Shown piece after piece: positions 1-8,819 of a DNA stretch of 16,451 nt (position 1 is its first letter; each line of letters begins with the position of its first letter). The stretch lies in the NCBI GenBank assembly GCA_002404115.1, contig DHJB01000065.1, positions 16,620-33,070 of the forward strand. The letters run 5' to 3'. The notes beneath the pieces were generated by a model. The model did not search any database. It worked only from the letters and a program-made list of their open reading frames with translations, and had not been told where the DNA came from. The DNA comes from Microbacteriaceae bacterium UBA4731 (GTDB taxonomy: Bacteria > Actinomycetota > Actinomycetes > Actinomycetales > Microbacteriaceae). Both the position numbers and the translations under genes were made by a program.

Positions 1-260
1 AGCCGACCACCGGCCTGCATTTCGAGGATGTGCGTAAGCTTTTGCTTGTGCTGAACAGCCTCGTCGACAAGGGCAACACGGTCATCGTGATCGAACACAA
101 CCTCGACGTGATCAAATCGGCCGACTGGGTGATCGACCTCGGCCCGGAGGGCGGATCCGGCGGCGGGCGCGTGCTCGCCACGGGCACTCCGGAGCACATC
201 GCCACCGTGAAGAAGAGCCACACCGGCACGTTCCTGAAGGAGATCCTCGCCGCGGAGTAG
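1..260 (+). CDS. uvrA: UvrABC system protein A, C-terminal end (5' truncated by window edge)
   Basis: UvrA is the ATP-dependent damage-recognition subunit of nucleotide excision repair; it loads UvrB onto damaged DNA. Only the last 86 or so codons lie in the window. The frame is open from base 3 and reads [14 protein letters not shown], the conserved stretch just after the second ABC ATPase's Walker B. It continues through [25 protein letters not shown], whose EHNLDVI segment carries the conserved switch histidine of ABC ATPases. The C-terminal [22 protein letters not shown] is also typical of the family. The frame ends at TAG 258-260. An internal GTG at 30 could be mistaken for a start, but the homology runs unbroken upstream of it. 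uvrC begins 5 to 23 nt downstream, so the two are probably co-transcribed. Identity is very secure; the N-terminal part cannot be assessed. Confidence 0.96.
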   Translation, partial: PTTGLHFEDVRKLLLVLNSLVDKGNTVIVIEHNLDVIKSADWVIDLGPEGGSGGGRVLATGTPEHIATVKKSHTGTFLKEILAAE

Positions 261-283
261 CCGCTGTGTCGCAGGGAAAGCCG

Positions 284-2185
284 ATGTCTGACGCGCTGAG
301 TTACCGCCCGAGAACGGGCGAAATCCCCACCGAGCCCGGGGTGTACCGGTTTCGCGACGACACCGGGCGCGTGCTCTACGTCGGCAAGGCGAAGAACCTC
401 CGGGCCCGGCTGAGCAACTACTTCGCCCCGCTGAGCAGCCTGCACGAGCGCACGCGGCGCATGGTGACCACCGCCAGCTCGGTCGAATGGACCGTCGTCG
501 GTACAGAGGTCGAGGCGCTGCAGCTCGAATGGACGTGGATCAACGAGTTCGACCCGCCGTTCAACGTGCAGTTCAAGGACGACAAGTCCTACCCCTACCT
601 CGCGGTGACCCTGGCCGAGGAAGCCCCGCGTGTGCTCGTCACCCGCACCACCGGCATCCGCGGCGCCCGCTATTTCGGCCCGTACCCGAAGGTCTGGGCG
701 GTGCACGAAACCATCGAACTCATGCTCAAGGCGTTCCCGATCCGCACCTGCAACCCGGCGAACTACAAACGGGCCATGCAGACCGGCAAGCCCTGCTTCG
801 CCGGCCAGATCGGCCGCTGTTTCGGCCCGTGCTCCGGCAAGGTGACGATCGAGGAACACCGCGCCCGGGTGGACGAATTCGTGAGCTTCATGGCGAGCCA
901 GGACCGCAAGCTCATCAACAAGCTGACGGCCGAGATGAAGGCCGCGGCTGCCGAGCAGAATTACGAGCTCGCCGCCAAACGGCGAGACCAGGTCATGGCG
1001 CTGATCGCCGTGCTCGAGAAGAGTGCCGTCGTGCTGCGCGACAGCGTCGACATTGACCTGTTCGGGATCGTGCAGGACGAGCTGGCCGCGGCCGTGCAGC
1101 TGTTCATCGTCCGGGGCGGCCGCATCCGTGGTGTGCGGGGCTGGATGGTCGACAAGGAACTGGATGTGTCGACCGGCGACCTCATCGACTCGATCATGCA
1201 GACGGTGTACGGCAACGACAGCCCGCCGCCGCGGGAAATCGTCGTGCCGGAGCTGCCCGAAGACGCCGAGGCGCTCGAAACCTGGCTCGGCGGGATCGGC
1301 AAACGCAAGGTGCGCCTGGTTGCCGCCCAGCGCGGTGAGAAGGCGGCGCTCCTGGCGACGGCCACCCAGAATGCCGGCCACGCGCTCATGCTCTACAAGA
1401 CCCGGCGCAGTTCCGACTTCGTCGCCAGGTCCAAGGCGCTCGAGGACATCCAGGAGGCCCTGGGGATGCCTGAGGCGCCGCTGCGGATGGAATGCTACGA
1501 CGTCTCCCACCTGAGCGGGACCAACATCGTCGCGTCCATGGTCGTCTTCGAAGACGGCCTGCCCCGCAAAGACGAATACCGTCGGTTCGGCATCCCGGAA
1601 GCCGCCGACGACACCGACTCGATCTACCGCACCCTGATGCGACGCCTCGCCTACCTGGTGCCGGGGGAGGATGCCCCGGGCGACGACCCCGCCGGGACCG
1701 ACTCCACCGGGACAGGCGATCCAAACGGCGCTGAGCAGAAGCGCAAGAGGTTCCGCTACCAGCCCAACCTGCTCATCGTCGACGGCGGCCAGCCGCAGGT
1801 CGCCGCGGCGGCCCGCGCGCTGCGCGACTCCGGGGTCACCGGGATCCAGCTGTGCGGCATCGCGAAACGGCTCGAAGAGATCTGGCTGCCGGATTCCGAC
1901 TACCCGGTGATCCTGCCGCGCAACAGCGACGCCCTGTTCCTGATCCAGCGCATCCGCGACGAGGCACACCGGTTCGCGATCACGCATCAGCGGGCCAGGC
2001 GCAAGCGGGACATTTCCACGGTGCTGGCGGAGATCCCCGGTCTCGGCCCGGCACGGGTGAAGGTGCTCCTGCGCCACTTCGGATCAGTGGCCCGCCTCAA
2101 GGAGGCCGAGGTCGAGTCAATCTCCGACGTCCGGGGCATCGGTCCGGCCCTGGCCGCCACTATCCATCAGCATTTACGCGCCTGA
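284..2185 (+). CDS. uvrC: UvrABC system protein C (excinuclease subunit)
   Basis: UvrC makes the dual incisions on either side of a lesion after UvrA/UvrB have marked it. From the ATG at 284 the protein is 633 aa, normal for actinobacterial UvrC. Domains in order: a GIY-YIG nuclease (GVYRF near residue 19, [10 protein letters not shown] near 31); a four-cysteine region (C156, C171, C179, C183) matching the spacing known to bind a 4Fe-4S cluster in E. coli UvrC; a UVR motif for UvrB contact (near 215-245); the RNase H-like second nuclease ([25 protein letters not shown]); and a C-terminal helix-hairpin-helix pair ([18 protein letters not shown]). An acidic Gly/Pro/Asp/Thr-rich linker interrupts the second nuclease around bases 1660-1740. 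I prefer the ATG at 284, which has an AGGGA at 273-277 and gives MSDALSYRP, close to mycobacterial N-termini. An in-frame GTG at 266 with GGAG at 254-257 would add six residues and cannot be excluded. Confidence 0.96.
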   Translation: MSDALSYRPRTGEIPTEPGVYRFRDDTGRVLYVGKAKNLRARLSNYFAPLSSLHERTRRMVTTASSVEWTVVGTEVEALQLEWTWINEFDPPFNVQFKDDKSYPYLAVTLAEEAPRVLVTRTTGIRGARYFGPYPKVWAVHETIELMLKAFPIRTCNPANYKRAMQTGKPCFAGQIGRCFGPCSGKVTIEEHRARVDEFVSFMASQDRKLINKLTAEMKAAAAEQNYELAAKRRDQVMALIAVLEKSAVVLRDSVDIDLFGIVQDELAAAVQLFIVRGGRIRGVRGWMVDKELDVSTGDLIDSIMQTVYGNDSPPPREIVVPELPEDAEALETWLGGIGKRKVRLVAAQRGEKAALLATATQNAGHALMLYKTRRSSDFVARSKALEDIQEALGMPEAPLRMECYDVSHLSGTNIVASMVVFEDGLPRKDEYRRFGIPEAADDTDSIYRTLMRRLAYLVPGEDAPGDDPAGTDSTGTGDPNGAEQKRKRFRYQPNLLIVDGGQPQVAAAARALRDSGVTGIQLCGIAKRLEEIWLPDSDYPVILPRNSDALFLIQRIRDEAHRFAITHQRARRKRDISTVLAEIPGLGPARVKVLLRHFGSVARLKEAEVESISDVRGIGPALAATIHQHLRA

Positions 2186-2248
2186 AGGCATGCGGCGGTA
2201 GGTAGGCTGGACGTTCGTCCCCACTTCGACCGAAGGCGCACTCCGAAC

Positions 2249-3124
2249 ATGGCAACTCAGAACGAAAAGCAGGAAGTGCTGATCGTCACGGGAATGTCCG
2301 GAGCGGGCCGGTCGACCGTGGCCAACGCCCTGGAGGACCTGGGCTGGTACGTCGTCGACAACCTGCCGCCGCAGATGCTGCGCCCGCTCGTGGAACTGGT
2401 CGAACGGGCCGGCACGAACCTGCCGAAGATCGCGGCCGTCGTTGATATTCGCGGCCGGGAGTTCTTCACCGACTTCCAGGAGATCGTGCAGTCGCTGCGC
2501 GGTGGCACCGAAGTGCGCGTCATCTTCCTCGAGGCCAGGGACGACGTGCTCGTGCGGCGTTTCGATTCCGTTCGCCGCCCGCATCCGCTGCAGGGCGACG
2601 GGACCCTCCTCGACGGCATCACCGCGGAGCGCGCCAGGCTCGCGGCCGTGCGGGAGGTCTGCGACCTGGTCATCGACACCTCGGACCTCAATATCCATCA
2701 GCTGGCAACAACCATCACCGAACGCTTCGCCGCCGCCGACGCTGCCGGCGTGAACGTCACCATCCTCAGCTTCGGTTTCAAGTACGGGCTGCCGACGGAT
2801 GTCGACATGGTCGCCGACGCCCGCTTCCTGCCGAATCCGTTCTGGATTCCGGAGCTGCGCGCCTACACTGGGCAAGACCAGCAAGTGAGCAATTTCGTGC
2901 TCTCCCAGCCGGGCGCGCGCGAGTTCATTGACCACTATGCGGCCGCCCTCGAACCTGTTCTCGCCGGTTACCAGCGGGAAAACAAGCGGCACGCAACCAT
3001 CGCCATCGGCTGCACGGGTGGAAAACACCGCTCGGTGGCCATGGCACGGGAACTCGCTGCCCTGATCGAAAAGTTTCCCGGAGTCGCGGTCAGCGTCAAG
3101 CACCGCGACCTGGGTCGAGAATAA
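2249..3124 (+). CDS. rapZ: RapZ/YvcJ-family nucleotide-binding protein
   Basis: The 291-aa product is a P-loop protein of the RapZ (YvcJ) family. In E. coli RapZ guides RNase E to the GlmZ small RNA; in Gram-positives the family binds ATP/GTP and its cellular role is less clear. The Walker A is GMSGAGRST at residues 15-23, with Arg in place of the usual Lys, which I recall as common in actinobacterial members. Family motifs follow: VDIRGREFF (65-73), [13 protein letters not shown] (174-186), ARFLPNPFW (191-199) and [10 protein letters not shown] (254-263). The start is ATG with only a weak GAAGG at 2232-2236. A TAGGCT (2203-2208) could be a -10 box, but no convincing -35 was found, so an independent promoter is only possible. 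The gene sits between uvrC and whiA as in other actinobacteria, but the usual yvcK partner is missing. Annotation as RapZ is firm; a GlmZ-type function here is not implied. Confidence 0.94.
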   Translation: MATQNEKQEVLIVTGMSGAGRSTVANALEDLGWYVVDNLPPQMLRPLVELVERAGTNLPKIAAVVDIRGREFFTDFQEIVQSLRGGTEVRVIFLEARDDVLVRRFDSVRRPHPLQGDGTLLDGITAERARLAAVREVCDLVIDTSDLNIHQLATTITERFAAADAAGVNVTILSFGFKYGLPTDVDMVADARFLPNPFWIPELRAYTGQDQQVSNFVLSQPGAREFIDHYAAALEPVLAGYQRENKRHATIAIGCTGGKHRSVAMARELAALIEKFPGVAVSVKHRDLGRE

Positions 3125-3168
3125 CCACGGCGTCAGTTCACAACGACTGCCCGCCAGGACAACAGAAT

Positions 3169-3173
3169 GGAAG
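3169..3173 (+). promoter_or_regulatory. Shine-Dalgarno that fixes the TTG start of whiA
   Basis: GGAAG lies 6 nt before the TTG at 3180. The TTG gives [11 protein letters not shown], the expected WhiA N-terminus, so this site and the homology together decide the non-ATG start. Confidence 0.6.
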
Positions 3174-3179
3174 CACGGA

Positions 3180-4160
3180 TTGGCTCTCACCGCCGACGTT
3201 AAAGACGAACTCTCCCGGATCGAGGTCTCCAAGACCACGGTGCGAGCGGCCGAACTAGCGACGATCCTCCGCTTCTCCGGGGGCCTGCACATGATCTCCG
3301 GGCGCATCGCCATCGAATCGGAGCTCGACACCACCCTCCTCGCCCGACGGGTGCGCAAGGACCTCGCCGAACTCTACGGCGTGCGCAGCGAGGTGTCGGT
3401 GATCACGGCATCCGGCCTGCGCCGCACCAGCCACTACCTCGTACGCGTTGTCGAAGGTGGAGAAACCCTGGCCAGGCAGACCGGCCTGCTGGACGCACGT
3501 CGGCGGCCCATCCGCGGGCTCCCCAACCGCCTCACCACCGGGTCGAAGGACGAGATCGCCGCCGTCTGGCGCGGCGCGTTCCTCGCCAACGGCTCCCTGA
3601 CCGACCCCGGCCGGTCTGCGGCCCTCGAGGTCACCTGCCCCGGAAACGAAGCGGCCATGGCCCTCGTGGGCGCCGCAGGGCGCCTCGGAATCGTCGCCAA
3701 GGCCCGTGAGGTGCGCGGCGTGCACCGGGTCGTCATCCGTGACGGCGACGCGATCGGCGCCATGCTCGTGCATATGGGCGCCCACGACACGGTGCTCAAC
3801 TGGGAAGAACTCCGCCAGCGCCGCGAGGTGCGCGCAACCGCGAACCGCCTGGTCAACTTCGACGACGCCAACCTGCGCCGCTCCGCCCAGGCCGCCGTTG
3901 CCGCCTGCGCCCGGGTCGACCGGGCCATGGAGATCCTCGGCGATGACATCCCCAAGCACCTCCGCTACGCCGGCGACCTGCGCCTGACCTTCCGCGACTC
4001 CAGCCTCGACGAGCTCGGCCACCACGCCGACCCGCCAATGACGAAGGATGCCGTCGCCGGGCGCATCCGTCGCCTGCTTGCCATGGCCGACAAGAAGGCC
4101 GCTGACCTGGGCATCCCCGGCACCGACGCGAACCTGCCGCCCGACCTCGACGATGTCTGA
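3180..4160 (+). CDS. whiA: WhiA-family DNA-binding regulator
   Basis: WhiA is a DNA-binding protein conserved across Gram-positives. In Streptomyces it works with WhiB to switch on sporulation septation; in non-sporulating relatives it is linked to cell division and chromosome segregation. The 326-aa product begins [14 protein letters not shown] from a TTG start with GGAAG six nt upstream. The N-terminal two-thirds has the degenerate homing-endonuclease-like (LAGLIDADG) fold, including [34 protein letters not shown] and LEVTCPG. The C-terminal helix-turn-helix shows [21 protein letters not shown] and [33 protein letters not shown]. Length and motifs match mycobacterial and streptomycete WhiA closely. 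It lies 55 nt after rapZ and is probably co-transcribed with it. The host's development cannot be read from this window, so its target genes are unknown. Confidence 0.96.
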   Translation: MALTADVKDELSRIEVSKTTVRAAELATILRFSGGLHMISGRIAIESELDTTLLARRVRKDLAELYGVRSEVSVITASGLRRTSHYLVRVVEGGETLARQTGLLDARRRPIRGLPNRLTTGSKDEIAAVWRGAFLANGSLTDPGRSAALEVTCPGNEAAMALVGAAGRLGIVAKAREVRGVHRVVIRDGDAIGAMLVHMGAHDTVLNWEELRQRREVRATANRLVNFDDANLRRSAQAAVAACARVDRAMEILGDDIPKHLRYAGDLRLTFRDSSLDELGHHADPPMTKDAVAGRIRRLLAMADKKAADLGIPGTDANLPPDLDDV

Positions 4161-4193
4161 AGACGCATCCCGTAACGCTGTGGTCGACCTGAC

Positions 4194-4199
4194 TAGACT
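4194..4199 (+). promoter_or_regulatory. Possible -10 element for sodA
   Basis: TAGACT fits the actinobacterial TANNNT -10 pattern and lies 65 nt upstream of the sodA start in a 104-nt intergenic gap. No good -35 stands at the right distance, so this is a weak prediction. A strong GAGGAG Shine-Dalgarno (4252-4257) serves the gene itself. Confidence 0.3.
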
Positions 4200-4264
4200 G
4201 AAGCGGTCGCTCATCCGGCCGGAGGCGGAAGTTTCGCGCCGGCTACCTACAGAGGAGATACGCA

Positions 4265-4891
4265 ATGGCTGAATACACCCTTCCCGACCTTGCCTACGAC
4301 TACTCGGCCCTCGCGCCGAGCATCAGCGGCACCATCATGGAGTTGCACCACAGCAAGCACCACCAGGCGTATGTGACGGGCGCGAACACCGCGCTCGCCC
4401 AGCTTGCAGAGGCCCGCGATTCCGGCCAGTTGGCGTTCGTCAACAAGCTCGAGAAGGACCTGGCCTTCAACCTCGGCGGCCACGTCAACCACTCCATCTT
4501 CTGGACCAACATGTCCCCGGACGGTGGCGACAAGCCCACCGGCGAACTGGCCGCAGCGATCGACGACAACTTCGGTTCCTTCGACAAGTTCCAGGCCCAC
4601 TTCGCGGCCACCGCGCTCGGCGTGCAGGGCTCCGGCTGGTCCGTCCTCGCCTGGGACTCGATCGGCCAGCGGCTGATCATCCAGCAGTTCTTCGACCAGC
4701 AGGCCAACTTCGCCGCCGGCACCGTGCCCGTGCTGATGCTCGACGTCTGGGAGCACGCCTACTACCTCGATTACCGCAACGTTCGCGCGGATTATGTGAA
4801 GGCGTTCTGGAACATCGTCGACTGGTCGAACGTGCAGCAGCGCTTCGTCACAGCGCGTGAGAAGACCAACGGGCTGCTGCTACTCTCATAG
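4265..4891 (+). CDS. sodA: Superoxide dismutase, Mn-type of the Fe/Mn family
   Basis: This enzyme converts superoxide to oxygen and hydrogen peroxide in the cytoplasm. The 208-aa protein has the four metal ligands at H28 (MELHHSKHH), H76 ([10 protein letters not shown]), D160 and H164 ([12 protein letters not shown]). Metal preference can be inferred from second-sphere positions: G72, four residues before the second ligand, and Q145 in FDQQANF. This combination (Gly in the N-domain, Gln from the C-domain) is the Mn pattern. Iron enzymes carry the Gln in the N-domain, and M. tuberculosis SodA has His at the Q145 position. There is no signal peptide. The ATG is preceded by GAGGAG with a 7-nt spacer. 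It sits alone between whiA and gap, with a possible promoter of its own (TAGACT at 4194). Family assignment is secure; metal use is inferred from sequence. Confidence 0.96.
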   Translation: MAEYTLPDLAYDYSALAPSISGTIMELHHSKHHQAYVTGANTALAQLAEARDSGQLAFVNKLEKDLAFNLGGHVNHSIFWTNMSPDGGDKPTGELAAAIDDNFGSFDKFQAHFAATALGVQGSGWSVLAWDSIGQRLIIQQFFDQQANFAAGTVPVLMLDVWEHAYYLDYRNVRADYVKAFWNIVDWSNVQQRFVTAREKTNGLLLLS

Positions 4892-4951
4892 CGTTATGGT
4901 GCCCCAGCTATGACAGGACACCGTCGTCCGTGTTTGATTCAACCCCCATCT

Positions 4952-4964
4952 GCGCCGTCGGCGC
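4952..4964 (+). promoter_or_regulatory. Short hairpin in the gap leader
   Basis: GCGCC-GTC-GGCGC forms a perfect 5-bp stem with a 3-nt loop, ending 9 nt before the gap Shine-Dalgarno AGGAG (4974-4978). It could affect mRNA stability or be chance in GC-rich DNA. It has no T-run and is not a terminator. Confidence 0.3.
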
Positions 4965-4972
4965 CTCAGTAA

Positions 4973-5992
<1,020 letters not shown>

Positions 5993-6003
5993 CGGGCCGC
6001 CCA

Positions 6004-7218
6004 GTGACGCTTCGCACCATCGAATCGCTTGGCCCGCTGCAGGGCAAGCGCGTCATCGTCCGCTGTGACCTGAACGTGCCGTTGCAGGACGGTCAGATCA
6101 CCGACGACGGCCGCGTGCGGGCGTCGCTGCCGACCATCCATGCGCTCCGTGAACAGGGCGCCCGTGTCGTGATCGTTTCACACCTCGGGCGTCCTGACGG
6201 GGCACCGAACCCGAAGTACAGCCTCGCCCCTGTCGCTGGGCGCCTCGGCGAACTGCTCGGGCACTCCGTCGCCTTCGCCACCGACACCGTCGGTGAGTCC
6301 GCGACGGATGCCGTGGCCCGGCTCGCCGACGGCGACGTCGTCGTGCTGGAAAACCTCCGCTTCAATGCGGGGGAGACCAGCAAGGTCGACGCCGAGCGCG
6401 CGGAGTTCGCCGGCAAACTCGCCGCCCTGGGCGACGTGCTCGTCTCCGACGGCTTCGGCGTCGTGCACCGCAAGCAGGCGAGCGTCTACGACCTCGCCGG
6501 CATCCTGCCGAGCGCCGCAGGCCTGCTTATCGCAGCGGAGCTCGACGTGCTCGATCGACTCACCGAGAACCCCGAGGCGCCGTACACGGTCGTCCTGGGT
6601 GGTTCGAAGGTGTCGGACAAGCTCGGCGTGATCGGGCACCTTCTCCCGCGCGTCACCTCGCTGCTGATCGGTGGCGGCATGGTGTTCACGTTCCTCGCGG
6701 CCCTGGGCCACAAGGTGGGCGGAAGCCTGCTCGAGAGCGACCAGCTCGACACCGTCCGCGGCTACCTCGCAGAGGCAGAGCGTCTCGGCGTCACGATCGT
6801 GCTGCCCACGGACATCGTCGTTGCCTCGAAGTTCGGTGCGGACGCCGAGTACGTGACCACACCGGCCGACGCTATCGAAGACACCCCGTTCGGTGCCTCC
6901 GGGCTGGGCCTGGACATCGGACCCGACTCCGGGCGTGCGTTCGCGGAGATCATCCGCGCATCGAAGACCGTGTTCTGGAACGGCCCGATGGGCGTGTTCG
7001 AACTTGCACCCTTCGCCGAGGGCACCCGTGCGGTGGCCGCGGCACTCACCGAGGTTGATGGTTTGAGCGTGGTTGGCGGCGGAGACTCCGCTGCTGCCGT
7101 GCGCATCCTCGGCTTCAACGACGACCAATTCGGTCACATTTCTACCGGCGGCGGCGCCAGCCTCGAGTTCCTCGAGGGCAAGCGGCTGCCAGGACTGGAG
7201 GTCCTCGGATGGCTGTAA
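6004..7218 (+). CDS. pgk: Phosphoglycerate kinase
   Basis: Pgk transfers phosphate from 1,3-bisphosphoglycerate to ADP, the first ATP-yielding step of glycolysis. From GTG 6004 the protein is 404 aa. Substrate-binding motifs are RCDLNVPL (20-27), SHLGRPDG (59-66), LENLRF (115-120) and [12 protein letters not shown] (149-160). Nucleotide-binding motifs are [10 protein letters not shown] (198-207), NGPMGVFE (326-333) and [10 protein letters not shown] (357-366). The open frame extends back to 5920 inside gap, but the GTG gives [10 protein letters not shown], a normal Pgk N-terminus, and lies 11 nt after the gap stop. No clear Shine-Dalgarno precedes it, so translation is probably coupled to gap. 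Its last 10 nt overlap tpiA. The family's usual DAFGTAHR appears as DGFGVVHR, which I regard as an actinobacterial variant rather than damage. Confidence 0.97.
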   Translation: MTLRTIESLGPLQGKRVIVRCDLNVPLQDGQITDDGRVRASLPTIHALREQGARVVIVSHLGRPDGAPNPKYSLAPVAGRLGELLGHSVAFATDTVGESATDAVARLADGDVVVLENLRFNAGETSKVDAERAEFAGKLAALGDVLVSDGFGVVHRKQASVYDLAGILPSAAGLLIAAELDVLDRLTENPEAPYTVVLGGSKVSDKLGVIGHLLPRVTSLLIGGGMVFTFLAALGHKVGGSLLESDQLDTVRGYLAEAERLGVTIVLPTDIVVASKFGADAEYVTTPADAIEDTPFGASGLGLDIGPDSGRAFAEIIRASKTVFWNGPMGVFELAPFAEGTRAVAAALTEVDGLSVVGGGDSAAAVRILGFNDDQFGHISTGGGASLEFLEGKRLPGLEVLGWL

Positions 7219-8009
7219 ACCTGAACCCTCGGCGTACCCCGCTGATCGCCGGAAACTGGAAGATGAACCTGGACCACCTCCAGGCCATCGCGTTCGTGCA
7301 GAAGCTTGCCTGGGGTCTCAAGGACGCCAAGCACGACTTCACGGCCGTTGAGGTGGCGGTCTTCCCGCCGTTCACCGACCTGCGCTCGGTGCAGACTCTC
7401 GTCGCCGCGGACAAGCTCCCACTCGCCTTCGGCGCACAGGATGTCTCCGAGCACGATTCCGGTGCCTACACCGGCGAAATCTCCGGAGCGTTCCTGTCCC
7501 AGCTGGAGTGCCAGTACGTGATCATCGGTCACTCCGAGCGTCGCACCCTGCACGCCGAAACCGACGCACAGGTCGCCGCCAAGGTCGTGGCCGCGCTGCG
7601 GCACAACCTGGTTCCGATCATCTGCGTCGGCGAGACCGCCGAAGACCTCGAACTGCACGGCCCGAGTGCCGTACCGGTCGCCCAGTTGCGTGCGGCTCTG
7701 GCCGGTGTCACGGAGGCCGCCGACATCGTGGTCGCGTACGAACCGGTCTGGGCCATCGGCTCCGGCAAGGCCGCGACCCCCGAGCAGGCCGAGCAGGTCG
7801 CGGCCCAGCTGCGCATCGTCCTGAACGAGGTCCTCGGACAGGATGTCGCGGACAAGACCCGCATCCTGTACGGCGGTTCGGTGAAGGCCGTCAACATCGC
7901 CGGGTTCATGCGTGAACCGAACGTCGATGGTGCCCTCGTTGGCGGTGCGAGCCTCGACATCGCGGAGTTTTCCGGCATCGTCCGGTACCACCAGCACGTC
8001 GGAGTGTAA
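7209..8009 (+). CDS. tpiA: Triosephosphate isomerase
   Basis: TpiA interconverts dihydroxyacetone phosphate and glyceraldehyde-3-phosphate. The 266-aa product has the full catalytic set: N16 and K18 in GNWKMN, H108 in IIGHSERR and E178 in [12 protein letters not shown], followed by the flexible loop 6 and the phosphate-binding YGGSVK. The ATG overlaps the end of pgk by 10 nt and has GGAGG at 7197-7201, seven nt upstream, within the pgk coding sequence. Translation is therefore coupled in space, but the ribosome site is its own. A strong stem-loop directly follows the stop and should end the gap-pgk-tpiA transcript. In Corynebacterium ppc lies between tpi and secG; here nothing does. Confidence 0.98.
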   Translation: MAVNLNPRRTPLIAGNWKMNLDHLQAIAFVQKLAWGLKDAKHDFTAVEVAVFPPFTDLRSVQTLVAADKLPLAFGAQDVSEHDSGAYTGEISGAFLSQLECQYVIIGHSERRTLHAETDAQVAAKVVAALRHNLVPIICVGETAEDLELHGPSAVPVAQLRAALAGVTEAADIVVAYEPVWAIGSGKAATPEQAEQVAAQLRIVLNEVLGQDVADKTRILYGGSVKAVNIAGFMREPNVDGALVGGASLDIAEFSGIVRYHQHVGV

Positions 8010-8056
8010 ACGGTTGCACCCTGTCCGGAGCGGCAACTGCGGACAGGGTTGACCGT
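8010..8056 (+). terminator. Stem-loop terminator after tpiA
   Basis: A perfect 10-bp stem, ACCCTGTCCG (8018-8027) with CGGACAGGGT (8040-8049), surrounds a 12-nt loop. It is extended by an outer ACGGT/ACCGT pair (8010-8014 with 8052-8056) across a small internal loop. There is no T-run, as is common in actinobacterial terminators. The stem begins at the base after the tpiA stop. The right arm overlaps the probable -35 of the secG promoter. Confidence 0.7.
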
Positions 8057-8067
8057 CAGGCTATAAT
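8040..8067 (+). promoter_or_regulatory. Housekeeping promoter for secG (and probably rbpA)
   Basis: TATAAT at 8062-8067 is a perfect -10 hexamer, rare in this GC-rich sequence. CGGACA at 8040-8045 matches four of six -35 positions with a 16-nt spacer. Transcription would begin near 8074 and leave about 45 nt of leader before secG. A 5-bp stem (8080-8084 with 8096-8100) lies in that leader. Confidence 0.6.
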
Positions 8068-8118
8068 TGCCAGTGACTTGGTGGAGCTTTCGCGCCCACC
8101 GCACTGTGAAAGGTTTTC

Positions 8119-8370
8119 GTGGATATTCTCCAGGTTGTGTTGCAGGTCCTGCTCGGCATAACGAGCCTCCTGCTCACCATGCTTATTTTGTTGCACAAGG
8201 GGCGCGGGGGTGGACTGTCCGACATGTTCGGTGGCGGCGTCACGTCGAACCTCGGCGCGTCGGGGGTTGCCGAGCGCAACCTCAACCGCATCACCGTTAT
8301 TCTCGGGCTGCTGTGGATCACGTGCATCGTCATCCTGGGCCTGATCACCAAGTTCGACACCGGCGTTTAG
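8119..8370 (+). CDS. secG: Preprotein translocase subunit SecG
   Basis: SecG is the small accessory subunit of the SecYEG channel and assists protein export across the cytoplasmic membrane. The 83-aa product has two membrane helices (about residues 3-26 and 58-77). They are joined by a glycine-rich loop, HKGRGGGLSDMFGGGVTSNLGASGVAERNLNR, the diagnostic SecG feature. It starts at GTG 8119, with AAAGG at 8109-8113 giving a 5-nt spacer. A promoter with a perfect -10 hexamer precedes it, so expression can be separate from the glycolytic genes upstream. The position after tpiA is conserved in actinobacteria. rbpA follows 73 nt later. Confidence 0.95.
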   Translation: MDILQVVLQVLLGITSLLLTMLILLHKGRGGGLSDMFGGGVTSNLGASGVAERNLNRITVILGLLWITCIVILGLITKFDTGV

Positions 8371-8373
8371 CGT

Positions 8374-8432
8374 CTTTCACAGCCGGCAACTTTCACGGCT
8401 ACCGACTTTTCACAGCTGAACAGCTTTCAAGC
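8374..8432 (+). repeat. Degenerate 16-17 nt tandem quasi-repeat between secG and rbpA
   Basis: Four copies of a CTTTCAC-like core begin at 8374 (CTTTCACAGC), 8390 (CTTTCACGGC), 8406 (CTTTTCACAGC) and 8424 (CTTTCAAGC), spaced 16 to 18 nt apart. They fill nearly the whole gap up to the rbpA Shine-Dalgarno. Two small inverted repeats sit inside: AGCCG/CGGCT at 8381-8400 and AGCTG/CAGCT at 8414-8425. The function is unknown. Options are a regulator array, an RNA-level element, or leftover from slippage. Confidence 0.5.
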
Positions 8433-8443
8433 GGAGGAACATT

Positions 8444-8812
8444 ATGGCATCTGGTGGTAGTGCAATTCGAGGCTCTCGTGTGGGAGCCGGCCCCATGGGC
8501 GAGCAGGACCGCGGTTTCCACGCGGACCGCGTCAAGGTGTCCTATTGGGACGCCCTCGGCAACGAGACGGTTCGCTATTTCGCGGCGAACCTGCCCGACG
8601 ACGAGATCCCCGTCACGATCGACTGCCCGTCGTCCGGCCTCCCCGCCGGGCGCGACAAGGAAAACCCGCCGTCGGTCGTCAAGCTCGAGCCGTACAAGAC
8701 CCACCTCGCGTACGTGAAGGAACGCCGTACAGAGGAAGAAGCAGAGCAGCTGCTCGAAGAGGCGCTGCAGCAGTTGCGCGTTCGTCGCGGCAAGCTGTCC
8801 GCCACGAACTGA
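8444..8812 (+). CDS. rbpA: RNA polymerase-binding protein RbpA
   Basis: RbpA is an actinobacteria-specific factor that binds the RNA polymerase beta subunit and group 1/2 sigma factors and stabilises the open complex. The 122-aa product has the basic N-terminal SAIRGSRVGAG typical of the family, a small core domain (about 30-75), and a helical C-terminal sigma-interaction domain. The last begins YKTHLAYVKERRTEEEAEQLL and ends LRVRRG. Of the four zinc-ligand positions I recall for Streptomyces RbpA only one cysteine (C61) remains, so this should be a zinc-free type, as in mycobacteria. ATG 8444 has an excellent GGAGG (8433-8437) with a 6-nt spacer. It lies downstream of secG and is probably co-transcribed, though a separate promoter in the repeat-containing gap is possible. 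A large hairpin terminator follows. Confidence 0.9.
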   Translation: MASGGSAIRGSRVGAGPMGEQDRGFHADRVKVSYWDALGNETVRYFAANLPDDEIPVTIDCPSSGLPAGRDKENPPSVVKLEPYKTHLAYVKERRTEEEAEQLLEEALQQLRVRRGKLSATN

Positions 8813-8819
8813 GCCTGAC

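Noticed and set aside
2203..2208. TAGGCT as a firm rapZ promoter
   Set aside because: It fits a loose -10 pattern, but no -35 lies at a proper distance, so it is mentioned only under rapZ.
2174..3358. A 394-codon minus-strand open frame opposite rapZ and the start of whiA
   Set aside because: It covers two conserved genes and the gap between them with no recognisable motif; best explained as a GC-rich shadow frame.
4911..4945. Possible terminator after sodA (GGAC/GTCC and ACAC/GTGT pairs)
   Set aside because: The stems are only four bp and mutually exclusive, with no T-run; too weak to call.
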